Of a stretch of DNA of 64,000 bases, positions 1-8,125 are shown piece by piece (within the stretch, counting starts at the first letter, position 1; each line of letters begins with the position of its first letter). The stretch is from Phyllobacterium zundukense. Its GTDB lineage: Bacteria; Pseudomonadota; Alphaproteobacteria; Rhizobiales; Rhizobiaceae. The position numbers and the translations under genes were made by a program. The DNA lies in contig NZ_CP104973.1 in assembly GCF_025452195.1 (NCBI RefSeq), positions 930,001 to 994,000 on the forward strand, read 5' to 3'. Under the pieces are notes generated by a model, which ran no database searches, was not told the origin of the DNA, and saw nothing but the letters and a program-made list of their open reading frames with translations.

Positions 1-165
1 AGCGCGGGCGTTCTGCCATTCATGATTATAGCCGCGGGCGCGGGCGCTAGGGCGCTTCTGATCGAAGCGTGCTTTACGTTCACGATCCTGCTTCGCTTGG
101 CATGTGCAGCGAACGCCATGCGCAACGATCTTGCCGCATGAGCAAAGGTGTGGAGGGCGTGCCAT
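1..165 (-). CDS. HNH endonuclease, N-terminal part (runs off the left edge)
   Basis: The first 55 residues of a minus-strand gene are visible. They carry two CxC pairs (CSCGK at about residues 8-12, CTC at 20-22) followed by a basic stretch and an RGYNHEWQ motif, the usual N-terminus of phage HNH endonucleases that sit beside terminase genes. Its ATG overlaps the stop of the upstream gene as TAATG, so translation is probably coupled. The catalytic HNH core lies outside the window, so the family call rests on the N-terminal pattern only. In head-tail phages such nucleases cooperate with terminase in DNA packaging, which suggests that terminase genes may follow to the left. Confidence 0.7.
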   Translation of the reverse strand, partial: MARPPHLCSCGKIVAHGVRCTCQAKQDRERKARFDQKRPSARARGYNHEWQNARA

Positions 166-782
166 TATGCAAACCCCTTCGAAAGCGCTTTTAACCGTGC
201 AAGGTTCTCGCGAAGCTGGTCGGGCGATATTTCGTGGTCGGCGGGATTATATTGGTTATGTGGGTCCGGCTGATCGTCATCATCCTTAGCGCCGTGGATC
301 GCCTTCAGCTTGGCAACATGACCATTAAAAGCCGTCATGATTTCAGCCGGTGTGCTAGTCCAAGCGGTTTCAGGCGTCCAGCCTAGCCAACCGGTCGCAT
401 ATTCATAGAGCGACACAAGGCGTGCTGTGATGGATTGTGATTTGCCGGGATTGATAATGGTGTTCGAGGGTTCGTCTTCAGTGCCATCGTTCAAGCCAAA
501 CGACATACTGATGAAGTCAGAGAGCGATTGCTGAAGTTCGAGCAATGATAGAACGCCATCGGCTTCAATCATGTCGGCTATCAGGTTGCGGGCCTCATAT
601 GGATACGGGGTCGAGGCTGATACGATATCATTGATGATGGTTAGATTGCCCTGAAGTGCGCCAAACCATAGCTTGGTCAGGCCGTGCTTCTGTTCAAGGA
701 GGTATGCGGCTCGCAACGAAGGGCGCAATTCTATGCGCCGGTCGTCATGGATGATCATGATTGCTTCTGATACGAGCCGCAT
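165..782 (-). CDS. Phage tail-assembly-chaperone-like protein (GTA gp10-like)
   Basis: This is a 205-residue protein between the capsid and HNH genes. Its N-terminal half (RRIELRPSLRAAYLLEQKHG, then a predicted helical domain) resembles the small 'gene transfer agent family' or tail-chaperone proteins that begin with a short beta hairpin and a helix containing LxxLE. A segment near residues 130-150 (WLGWTPETAW, then TPAEI) resembles the 'LGW-P--fW-mTP-El' pattern of phage TAC proteins. The C-terminus is acidic, then charged. ATG at 782 has an AAGGA Shine-Dalgarno sequence about 10 nt upstream. The assignment is inferred from pattern and position; it could be another small virion protein. Confidence 0.5.
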   Translation of the reverse strand: MRLVSEAIMIIHDDRRIELRPSLRAAYLLEQKHGLTKLWFGALQGNLTIINDIVSASTPYPYEARNLIADMIEADGVLSLLELQQSLSDFISMSFGLNDGTEDEPSNTIINPGKSQSITARLVSLYEYATGWLGWTPETAWTSTPAEIMTAFNGHVAKLKAIHGAKDDDDQPDPHNQYNPADHEISPDQLRENLARLKALSKGFA

Positions 783-794
783 ATTCGTGGTTCC

Positions 795-2321
795 TTACGC
801 GGCGATCTTCAAGCCGGTCAGGGCTTCGCCAAGCGTTACACGGCCACCCACGCGGCGACGTGCGGAAAGCTTCACAATGCCGTTAAGGAACGAGTTAGCT
901 TCGTCACGGTAAGTCTCGAAACCAACGCGGTCGGCAATGGTGTAAGCCGACGCAAAGTCACCGAAGGCAATCGGAACTGCGTTGGCACCAATGGCGGGCA
1001 TATCGACTGCTTCCAAGACCGGGCGGCCAAGGAGTGTCGGCGGAACGCCAGCGGCGATTGAAGGCTGCCAGAGATAGGAACCATCGGTGTCCTTCAGCTT
1101 GCGAATTACTGCCATTGTGCCACGGTTCATCAGCCAAGAACCGTTGGCCGAATAGGCCGAAGCGATCTTATAGAAGGCATCGATCAATGCGTCGGCGTCG
1201 ATAACATCGGTTTCAAGTGGCGCAAACTCTGCGGATTTCAGGAAACCTTCCGCCTGAGTAGTGCCGTTGCCGTTTACGAACCAAGCGGCCTCTTTCTGAC
1301 CAAACCGGCGGGCGACGTGGTTAGCGAGATAAGCTTCAAGATTGATCTGTGCGTCTTCGAGCAAGGTGCGCGTGACAGGCACGACTACGGCCATTTCGAA
1401 AGGCTTCAGGTCGATCTGTTCGAACGATGGTTCGGATTCAGGACGGTCGCCAGTTTCGCCAACGTCGCCAACCTGAACTTCGTTCACAAGGCGAGGAAGC
1501 TGCAAGAGCGGGCCGGACATGCTCATAGAAGCTGCAATCTGGCGAACCGGGGAGAATTCAGCAATTTTTTCGATGATCGACGCTGCGGTCTCTTCCGGTG
1601 CCAGAACAACAGCGGTTGAAGCGCCGTAAGAGAGCGTCTTCTCTTCCATGCGGCCTGTGCGGAGGAAATCGCCGAAGGCTTTACGTTCCTCATTATCGTT
1701 GGAAGCTGTCGGATGATTGTTATTATCAGCCTTCGGGCGATTGCTCTTGGCTTCCAGCTTATCCAGTCGGGCCTTCATCGCGTCGAAGGCCTTCTGGTCA
1801 ATAACCGGCGCGGATTTCGCCTCCGGCTGTTCATTCTCAAGTTCATTTTCCATAGTATTTTCCTTATCGGTTGCCGTGCCATCGGCGGCTTTGATTGAAG
1901 TGATTTGTGCGGCCGGATGGCACGGAACCGCGACAACTGAGATTTCATGAAGATTGAGGGCGCTGATCGTTCGCCCGCCGCCCTTGCGTGACTTTGCCTG
2001 TTTGGTGACAAAGCCGATTGATAGGCCGGTTGCAGCGTTAGCTCTGATCATGGCGCGGACTTCTGCGGCGCGGGCAATCTGATCAACCAAAAGGCGACCT
2101 TTGACGATCAAGCCTTGTGTCGTTTCGGTGATGCTGTCCCAAACCCCAATGACTTGCGACTGATCATGTGCAAACAGCATTGGTAGGCTTGCCGGTGACG
2201 TGAACGATCCTTTTTCAATCACGTCGCCAACACGATCGGGCGAGCCGAACGGCCATGCGATGCCGGTGATCTCGCCAGCATCAGTTACGGTGAAATCGGC
2301 TTTCGTTTCGAGAAAATCCAT
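795..2321 (-). CDS. HK97-type prohead protease fused to major capsid protein
   Basis: This 508-residue fusion has three parts. Residues 1-145 form an S78-type prohead protease with the catalytic pair His52 (in LFAHD) and Ser101 (in GLSIGF), and a supporting HE pair at 125-126. Residues about 150-215 are acidic and coiled-coil-like, as in the HK97 delta/scaffold domain. The rest is an HK97-fold capsid subunit with typical features (IIEKIAEFSPVR; LLEDAQINLEAYL; WLMNRGTMAVIRKLKD). Protease and capsid are usually separate genes, although natural fusions exist. An internal ATG at 1853 (residue 157) has an AAGGA ribosome-binding site 8 nt upstream, so free capsid could also be made. Its start overlaps the stop of the upstream gene by one base (TAATG). 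Confidence 0.88.
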   Translation of the reverse strand: MDFLETKADFTVTDAGEITGIAWPFGSPDRVGDVIEKGSFTSPASLPMLFAHDQSQVIGVWDSITETTQGLIVKGRLLVDQIARAAEVRAMIRANAATGLSIGFVTKQAKSRKGGGRTISALNLHEISVVAVPCHPAAQITSIKAADGTATDKENTMENELENEQPEAKSAPVIDQKAFDAMKARLDKLEAKSNRPKADNNNHPTASNDNEERKAFGDFLRTGRMEEKTLSYGASTAVVLAPEETAASIIEKIAEFSPVRQIAASMSMSGPLLQLPRLVNEVQVGDVGETGDRPESEPSFEQIDLKPFEMAVVVPVTRTLLEDAQINLEAYLANHVARRFGQKEAAWFVNGNGTTQAEGFLKSAEFAPLETDVIDADALIDAFYKIASAYSANGSWLMNRGTMAVIRKLKDTDGSYLWQPSIAAGVPPTLLGRPVLEAVDMPAIGANAVPIAFGDFASAYTIADRVGFETYRDEANSFLNGIVKLSARRRVGGRVTLGEALTGLKIAA

Positions 2322-2710
2322 TATGGTGCCACCTGATTAAGCGCGTCGTCGATTGCGGCGGCGTGTCCAATTTCGTCCTGGGGGATGGCTTCAGCCGGTT
2401 CATCAGTCGTAGTTGGCGAGCCGAACCAGACCGTTTCGAGCACAACAATTGCAAGAGGAAGGATTTCCACGATGGGGCGCGGCTTAGCGTATGCATCAAC
2501 AAGGGCTTCCGCATCGCTAGACGAAGTGCCGCCGCCGATAAGACCAAGCCGGATCGTTTCGAGGATATCGGTGAAATGGAATTGAGCGCGGAACACGCGG
2601 TTGCAAAAAGCAGCAATGCCGATGCCGGTCTTGCGCTCAAGTTCAATGATCAATTCAGGCGTGAGCGCAAAGGCGCGCTCTTTGTCGCCAAAGAACGCCT
2701 TATGCGTCAT
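2321..2710 (-). CDS. Gene-transfer-agent-family / tail chaperone-like small phage protein
   Basis: This is a 129-residue protein. The core (FALTPELIIELERKTGIGIA, then FRAQFHFTDILETIRLGLIGGG) fits the short GTA gp10-like family: a helix with an E-R-K-TG pattern, followed by an 'ild-irlgLiGgG' helix and a YA-PRPI loop. Members act near the tail or connector in phages and gene transfer agents. Here it lies between portal and protease, which is an unusual place. It overlaps the portal gene by 11 nt and the protease-capsid gene by 1 nt, so the head genes form one translationally coupled operon. Confidence 0.55.
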   Translation of the reverse strand: MTHKAFFGDKERAFALTPELIIELERKTGIGIAAFCNRVFRAQFHFTDILETIRLGLIGGGTSSSDAEALVDAYAKPRPIVEILPLAIVVLETVWFGSPTTTDEPAEAIPQDEIGHAAAIDDALNQVAP

Positions 2711-3944
2711 TTGCGGGTGTTTCCTTATTCGGGATTGTAGTGGCCGGGGCGGTCGTGGTGTATGGGTTTGCCAGTTCGTCGCCGCCTTCCTTTGCCGGAA
2801 GGTTCATTGCGGCGCGCACTTCGTTCGGTGCCATGACGCGGGCGGCGATTAGCTTGCTGAAGGTATCGGCGCGGGCTGCGGTATCGGCGCGCAACAGATC
2901 ATCGATGACGAATTCGCAGAATAGTTCGTCGCGCTCGTCGTCAGAGAAGAGAACGAGATTATAGGCGTCCTGCCATTTATCGAGCCAAGGCCGGAGGCAA
3001 AGCTGAAGGAAGGTCGAACCCATTTGTTCGGCGTTCGACCAAGTGGCGCGGGATAGCTCGAAGAGCATGTGCGGCGGGATACCGAAGGCGCGAGCAATCT
3101 CACGGATTTGTTCGGTGCGCATTTCCGCGAACTGTGAATCTGTGGAATTCAATGCAATCTGTTGATACCGCCAGTTGCCATCGAGAATGAGCGGGTCGCC
3201 TTGCTTGCCTTCGGCAAACGTATTGCGCCACGACCGCAGCATGTTGCCGATGGTCTTCGAACCGTTCTCGTTTGCCGGTGTCTTGCTTTCATTCCAGAGC
3301 ATCGAAGCGGGGCGTGCGCCGCCAGCGAACAATTGCGCGGCGTGCTTCTCAAGCACCATCGCGAGGGAAATAGCTTCGCGGGCGCTTCTGATCGGAGCAA
3401 CACCACCGAAGGCCGGTATGTGCAGAATGTCAGTGTAATGATAGGTCTTTTGACCCTTGCCCTTTCCGGAGACGAAAACCGGCTCTCCAGTGTCATCATC
3501 GATTTTTACGGTGATGTTTGTAGGATCGAGCCGGATCAATTCGAAGGGTTTGCCGTCAACGCGATTCACAAAGGCAAAGCCGCCATGATGTAAAAGAGCG
3601 TCGGCTGTTAGTTGCGCGCGAAAGAGGTTTGCAGAAGTCCAGCCATTAGACCAGCCGTGAACGAGCTTGTAGGCCGGATGATCCTTTGCGACCTCCTTGC
3701 CGTCATCAGTATTGCGATAGACCTTGCACGGAAGCGAACCAGCGGTTTCGGAGATAAGTCGGACGGCTTGAAGAACAGCCGGAACCTTCAACGCGGAAAC
3801 AGGGCTAACGGAAGGTCCGGCAACCGTTGGCGTAACACCAAAAATCCCGAATGCTTCAGGAGAGGTAAGAGAATACGACTTCTCTTCTAACGAAACTGGC
3901 CTCGAACGGAAGCCAAAGAACTCACTTAAACGCGATACTGGCAC
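2700..3944 (-). CDS. Phage portal protein (HK97/lambda family)
   Basis: This is a 414-residue portal subunit, the dodecameric ring through which DNA is packaged. Recognisable stretches include AVLQAVRLISETAGSLPCKV near residue 60, the GGFAFVNR strand, LDPTNITVKID, and the conserved REIARAFGIPPHML region near residue 285, followed by WSNAEQ. The start is GTG at 3944 with AGGA upstream. The C-terminal tail is low complexity and rich in Thr and Ala. No terminase gene precedes it: the next gene upstream is a small cargo gene and then the integrase. Confidence 0.88.
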   Translation of the reverse strand: MPVSRLSEFFGFRSRPVSLEEKSYSLTSPEAFGIFGVTPTVAGPSVSPVSALKVPAVLQAVRLISETAGSLPCKVYRNTDDGKEVAKDHPAYKLVHGWSNGWTSANLFRAQLTADALLHHGGFAFVNRVDGKPFELIRLDPTNITVKIDDDTGEPVFVSGKGKGQKTYHYTDILHIPAFGGVAPIRSAREAISLAMVLEKHAAQLFAGGARPASMLWNESKTPANENGSKTIGNMLRSWRNTFAEGKQGDPLILDGNWRYQQIALNSTDSQFAEMRTEQIREIARAFGIPPHMLFELSRATWSNAEQMGSTFLQLCLRPWLDKWQDAYNLVLFSDDERDELFCEFVIDDLLRADTAARADTFSKLIAARVMAPNEVRAAMNLPAKEGGDELANPYTTTAPATTIPNKETPANDA

Positions 3945-4023
3945 AAAACATTCCTACACACTTAACGTAAGAATATTGTCCCATTTGCTAAGAATTTATG
4001 CAACACTAAATGTGAAAATAAAC

Positions 4024-4587
4024 CTATTTTTTATCGCCGATAACTTCTCGCAATCTGACATCAAACTCTGTAGCGAAGAAGCCAAATGACAGACCGATGA
4101 CACCTAATTTCTGAGCTAGCAGAAGTAGCTGTTCTCTCGTTACTGTCTTGGTTTCCAACTTCGTAGAAAGGCTTTCTGGATTAATCAGCGTTAATATGAA
4201 TTCATCCTCGATTACTTCGAAGTTCAATATTGCCCAATGGACGATATGATGCCGGTCTGTCTTGATAGCATCTATGTTTGATTTATGTTTTTCGAACTCA
4301 TCTTTAAATACCGATAGCTCATAATATTCTTTGGTCAGATAGGACATGAGCCTGAGTTTCGCATCAAGTCCTCGCGGCATTTTTTGATATTTTTTCGGGA
4401 GATCGTTCTCGAAAGCCGGATACAGCCAAAAGGTTAGGTAAGTTAAATCCTGCTCAATACGATTCCATAACGCCAAAATACGACCGATTAGCTCATACGC
4501 TTCGCTGTGCACTTCCGTTAATTCCGATGCTTGAAATACGGTAAACGGATTGGCGTCAAAGCGAAGTTCGAGCGAGATTTTGGTCAA
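4024..4587 (-). CDS. HEPN-like hypothetical protein, candidate cargo gene of the mobile element
   Basis: This is a 187-residue protein of unknown function. It is mainly helical, with an ELIGRILALWNRIEQDLTYL helix near residues 30-50 and an RHHIVH motif near residue 115. That motif has the R-x4-H spacing of HEPN ribonucleases (and of the RN--aHG helix in related small proteins). Base composition is clearly more AT-rich than its neighbours, a sign of foreign origin. The start is TTG at 4587, just after the integrase stop, with an AAGGGAG Shine-Dalgarno. Position next to int in a prophage-like element is typical of accessory defence genes. The HEPN assignment is an inference from one motif. Confidence 0.5.
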   Translation of the reverse strand: MTKISLELRFDANPFTVFQASELTEVHSEAYELIGRILALWNRIEQDLTYLTFWLYPAFENDLPKKYQKMPRGLDAKLRLMSYLTKEYYELSVFKDEFEKHKSNIDAIKTDRHHIVHWAILNFEVIEDEFILTLINPESLSTKLETKTVTREQLLLLAQKLGVIGLSFGFFATEFDVRLREVIGDKK

Positions 4588-4590
4588 TGA

Positions 4591-6390
4591 CTATGCTCCC
4601 TTATTCATCAGGTGCTCGATGTTAAGCTGAGGGTAATTGATTGAATCAATCAGCGCCGCTCGCTGCTCAAGCATTCCCTGCGGAAGAACACCGTAGCGCT
4701 GCGTCATAGTGCTGGACGTATGGCCGAGGATGAAGCCAAACTCCTCGTCCAGATATCCCGCGCGGCGAAGGGCATCAGTCGCGCCGTGTCGAAAGCTGTA
4801 AAGCGAAAGGCCGGGCCCGTTCTTGAGACTAATCTTCGCAAGGTAGCGCGGAAAGTCCCGGCTGAAATCCGCAATCATCTGGCCCCGTGAATTGCGCACC
4901 GCCTGCGGGAAAAGTCGGGTCTGTCCTGCTTGCTTCATGTCGGCATGATACTTGAGGAAACCGAGCTTCACGAGCTCTTGGTGAATCGGAACTACACGCA
5001 TTGAGCCCTCGGTCTTAACGCTCTTGTCGCCGTCCCCTTCCGTCGTAATGTGCATGAACCAAATACCTTCCTGCTCCCGAACGTCATCGATAGCAAGCTG
5101 CGCAATCTCTGCCGGGCGTGCGCCGGAATAGAGCATAATAAGTGGGACCCAATAGCGATGATCGCGGATAAGAACGTTTCCCGGCTTGCTCCAAAAACGG
5201 GGCGCTTCATCGCTCTCGCACCCAATGAATAGCGGTGAAGAAAACAGGCCATTCAACTGGTCAACCTTGAACGGAACAGTTGTCTTATCCTTCTTTTTCG
5301 CAAGGAACATATCGGCTACCGGGTTGCTGTCCAAATAGCCGTTGTCAGCAAGCCAGCCGCAAAACGCGCCGAGGCTCGAAAGATAGCGGTTCACGGTCGT
5401 TGTGGAGAGAACCGGCTTGCCTACGGTTTCGTTGTGCTTGATGATCTGCGAAATCTTCATGCCTTCGAACGCTTTGCTTTCCGTCGCCTTCACCGGGTAG
5501 CGCATCAAAAGCGTTTTCCACTCGCGAACGGCCTTCTTGTCAATCCGATGGACCGGGCAAGTGCTGCCGACACAATCAACAAACGTGCCAATGTCCCGAC
5601 GTGCTTGCGCGAGCGTGTCGGGTTTGATCTGTTTCGGGTTCTCGCGTTCATAAATCGCGAAAACCTCCATAATGTTTTCGCCCGGTGCTGCTACTTCGCG
5701 GTTCGTGCCGGTCGCGGGCTTCACAATGGGATCTTTTGGGGTGCCGCTATAGTCTCCCCGGTCGCGCTCAAGGGTGCGCTCTAAGCCCTGGATTTCAGCC
5801 CTCATCATCTTCCGGGCGATGTCGTTCCAATCCGGGTGCGCATCATCAATGAGCAAGCGGTTCCGCTGCGCGTAGTCCTCAACCTCATGAGCGATAAGGC
5901 CCGTTTCTCCCGTCACGAGATGTTTACGCAGAGCGTCCAGTTTGGCACGTCGGGCAAGAGCGTCATACTCGCGGGCCTTTTTCAGGACTTGCACATCGAG
6001 AGTCGCGTCGAGGATTGCCAGAGGGTCGGCGGATGAAATCTCGCCGCGACTAGCACGGGCTAACACGGCGCTCGTGGCCTCATCGATAATAGCTTGCGTC
6101 GGCATATCCTGCCGGGTTTGTTCGTCGCGCTGAAGGGTAGCTTCGTAGTGTTGCCATACGGCAAAGGCTTTGTCGTCAGCGGTAACGGCGCGGCGAGCGC
6201 GTAGGTCGTCGAAATGCCGGTTCCATCCTTCAATGACCGGCCAGAGCAACCGCTTCGCCTCGCTCTGTTCCTTTGTGCCCAGTGCTTTCACAAGCTCCTT
6301 CTTTCCGACGATACCCACCAAATCGAGAGGGACGCGGATGCGAGCCGAGTAGCTAGCGCCGCGCCGAATAAGATAGTTAAATCCGGTCAT
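4591..6390 (-). CDS. Tyrosine recombinase / phage integrase
   Basis: This 599-residue site-specific recombinase is longer than the usual 350-450 because of an extended N-terminal region. The catalytic set is present: Arg425 (SGARPAEI), Arg534 (YSFRHG, with Tyr in place of the first His of HxxR), His557 (LGHTSS) and nucleophile Tyr566 (MTQRYG). A SAM-like core-binding domain is expected at about 230-360. It would catalyse integration and excision of the element covering the left part of the window; the likely att site lies 117 bp upstream of its start. The downstream HEPN-like gene begins within 6 nt of the stop. Confidence 0.92.
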   Translation of the reverse strand: MTGFNYLIRRGASYSARIRVPLDLVGIVGKKELVKALGTKEQSEAKRLLWPVIEGWNRHFDDLRARRAVTADDKAFAVWQHYEATLQRDEQTRQDMPTQAIIDEATSAVLARASRGEISSADPLAILDATLDVQVLKKAREYDALARRAKLDALRKHLVTGETGLIAHEVEDYAQRNRLLIDDAHPDWNDIARKMMRAEIQGLERTLERDRGDYSGTPKDPIVKPATGTNREVAAPGENIMEVFAIYERENPKQIKPDTLAQARRDIGTFVDCVGSTCPVHRIDKKAVREWKTLLMRYPVKATESKAFEGMKISQIIKHNETVGKPVLSTTTVNRYLSSLGAFCGWLADNGYLDSNPVADMFLAKKKDKTTVPFKVDQLNGLFSSPLFIGCESDEAPRFWSKPGNVLIRDHRYWVPLIMLYSGARPAEIAQLAIDDVREQEGIWFMHITTEGDGDKSVKTEGSMRVVPIHQELVKLGFLKYHADMKQAGQTRLFPQAVRNSRGQMIADFSRDFPRYLAKISLKNGPGLSLYSFRHGATDALRRAGYLDEEFGFILGHTSSTMTQRYGVLPQGMLEQRAALIDSINYPQLNIEHLMNKGA

Positions 6391-6708
6391 GACTGCCCCA
6401 TGTGGAAGGTCTGCGTGTTACAGTCATGTGTTACAGATTTGCCCGAGATTCGTCAATAAAGACAATAAGATATTAGATATCAAGACTATAGAATTAGTTG
6501 GATTATAGTCCAGGTTCCCCAGCCAGCTAAATCAGCCATTTCTCATAACCGATTCGACGCTTCAGTCGCCCGAGTGTTTATCGCCCTCCGAACATCCGCA
6601 TGCCGTCGTTGTCATGTCCGGTGAAAAGCGTTACACGAGCGATAAAGCCTATCCGCCGAATTTTGAGCTTAGCAGTGTGTCCCGGATCTCAACGATGATG
6701 ATATTCCC
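6391..6708. other. Intergenic stretch at the element/chromosome junction
   Basis: These 318 bases have no convincing gene. They contain a tandem pair of GTGTTACAG (6415-6423 and 6428-6436, 13-bp period) just upstream of the integrase start, possibly an operator or recombinase arm site. Next come an AT-rich stretch and the tRNA-Gln-like att core (listed separately). Beyond that is ordinary chromosomal sequence leading to the phosphomannomutase gene. Confidence 0.6.
6508..6525 (+). other. Putative attachment site: copy of a tRNA-Gln 3' end
   Basis: The 18 bases GTCCAGGTTCCCCAGCCA match the 3' T-stem, acceptor strand, discriminator and CCA of alphaproteobacterial tRNA-Gln (acceptor 3' strand TTCCCCA, then G and CCA). 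Upstream bases do not continue into a tRNA, so this is only the terminal fragment. It lies between the integrase and the first chromosomal gene. That is what remains at one end when an element integrates into the 3' end of a tRNA gene; the intact tRNA-Gln should be at the other end, outside the window. Confidence 0.65.
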
Positions 6709-8124
6709 ATGACAAGTTTGAAGTTTGGAACAAGCGGGCTTCGCGGCCTGGTAACGGAACTGCCGGATCAGGTTTGCCGCGCCTATACGCTGGCGTTTCT
6801 CAAACATATGCAAAGCGCTCATGCAGCGCCTGCCGTTGTGCTCGTCGGGTATGATCTGCGATCAAGCAGCCCGCAGATGGCTGCTGCCTGCATTTCCGCG
6901 GCCCGGGAATTTGGCATGAACGTCGAAAACTGCGGCCCGGTACCGACGCCGGCGCTGGCCTTCCGGGCGATGAGCCTGAAAGTGCCGGCTATCATGGTGA
7001 CAGGCAGCCACATTCCGGCAGATCGCAACGGGCTGAAGTTCTATCGGCCTGATGGTGAAATCGACAAGGGCGACGAGGCCGGTATTCTTTCCGCGCTCGA
7101 CGCGGAAACGACCGCACCCCCATCCTCGCCGGAAGCTTTGCCGGTCGCATCGGAAGCACTGGAAAACTACATCAGGCGTTGCGCTTCTCTTCTTGCACCG
7201 AAATCCCTGGCTGGACTGCGGATAGGCGTTTATCAGCATAGCTCGGTCGCGCGCGATTTGATGGTGACCATCTTGCAAGACTACGGCGCGGACGCGGTTG
7301 CTCTCGCCCGCTCAGAGGTTTTCGTGCCAGTCGATACCGAAGCGCTGCGGCCGGAGGACGTTGAATTTGCGCACGCAGCTGTCAAAAAGTACAAGCTGGA
7401 CGCGGTGGTTTCCACGGATGGCGATGCCGACCGGCCGCTCATCGCCGATGAACAAGGCGCGTTTTTGCGCGGAGATAGTGTCGGGCTTCTGACCGCGCAC
7501 TTTCTGCGTGCCGATGCGGTCGTCACACCGGTGACCTCGAATACGGCGATCGAACTTAGCGGCCTGTTTTCAAAGGTTTATCGCACGCGCGTCGGCTCGC
7601 CATACGTCGTCGAGGGCATGGAAGAGGCCAGCAAGGACAGCTACCAGCGCGTCGTCGGTTTTGAGGCCAATGGCGGTGTTCTGCTTGGTTCGCAAGTCAC
7701 CGCGGATGGCGGGCGTCTCGACGCCTTGCCGACACGCGACGCGATGCTTCCCATCCTCGCTGTCCTGGGCACGGCTGCAAAAGGAGGTGTCGCGCTGTCA
7801 AAGCTCCTCGATAATTTGCCAGCGCGATTCACACGTAGTGGCCGCCTCGAACACGTCGATGCGAGCCAGAGCGGACCATTCCTGCAAAATCTTGGCGACG
7901 ACAGCCACCGGAAACATTTTTTTGCGGAGCTCGGAGCGATCAAGGAAAGCGACACTATCGACGGTGTTCGCACCGTGCTTGCGACCGGCGAGGTGGTCCA
8001 TTATCGCGCCTCCGGCAACGCGCCCGAGTTGCGCTGCTATGCGGAAGCGGCGACGGACGAGCGCGCCGAAGAGCTTTTGCAGTGGGGTTTGAAACGGGCG
8101 CAGCAAGCCGTGGTCTCGGGCTAG
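6709..8124 (+). CDS. Phosphomannomutase (alpha-D-phosphohexomutase family)
   Basis: This 471-residue enzyme interconverts mannose-6-P and mannose-1-P (possibly glucose phosphates too), supplying GDP-mannose for surface polysaccharide. All four family loops are visible: KFGTSGLRG at the N-terminus, the phosphoserine loop VTGSHIP near residue 103 (usually TASHNP), the metal loop STDGDADRP near residue 240, the sugar loop FEANGG near residue 323, and the phosphate loop YRASGNAPELR near residue 440. It resembles rhizobial ManB/NoeK proteins. It converges on two glycosyltransferase genes, with a single base between the stops. Confidence 0.88.
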   Translation: MTSLKFGTSGLRGLVTELPDQVCRAYTLAFLKHMQSAHAAPAVVLVGYDLRSSSPQMAAACISAAREFGMNVENCGPVPTPALAFRAMSLKVPAIMVTGSHIPADRNGLKFYRPDGEIDKGDEAGILSALDAETTAPPSSPEALPVASEALENYIRRCASLLAPKSLAGLRIGVYQHSSVARDLMVTILQDYGADAVALARSEVFVPVDTEALRPEDVEFAHAAVKKYKLDAVVSTDGDADRPLIADEQGAFLRGDSVGLLTAHFLRADAVVTPVTSNTAIELSGLFSKVYRTRVGSPYVVEGMEEASKDSYQRVVGFEANGGVLLGSQVTADGGRLDALPTRDAMLPILAVLGTAAKGGVALSKLLDNLPARFTRSGRLEHVDASQSGPFLQNLGDDSHRKHFFAELGAIKESDTIDGVRTVLATGEVVHYRASGNAPELRCYAEAATDERAEELLQWGLKRAQQAVVSG

Positions 8125-8125
8125 G

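Noticed and set aside
1..3944. A true gene transfer agent cluster
   Set aside because: GTA-like small proteins are present, but the integrase and tRNA-derived att site point to an integrative element, not a domesticated GTA.
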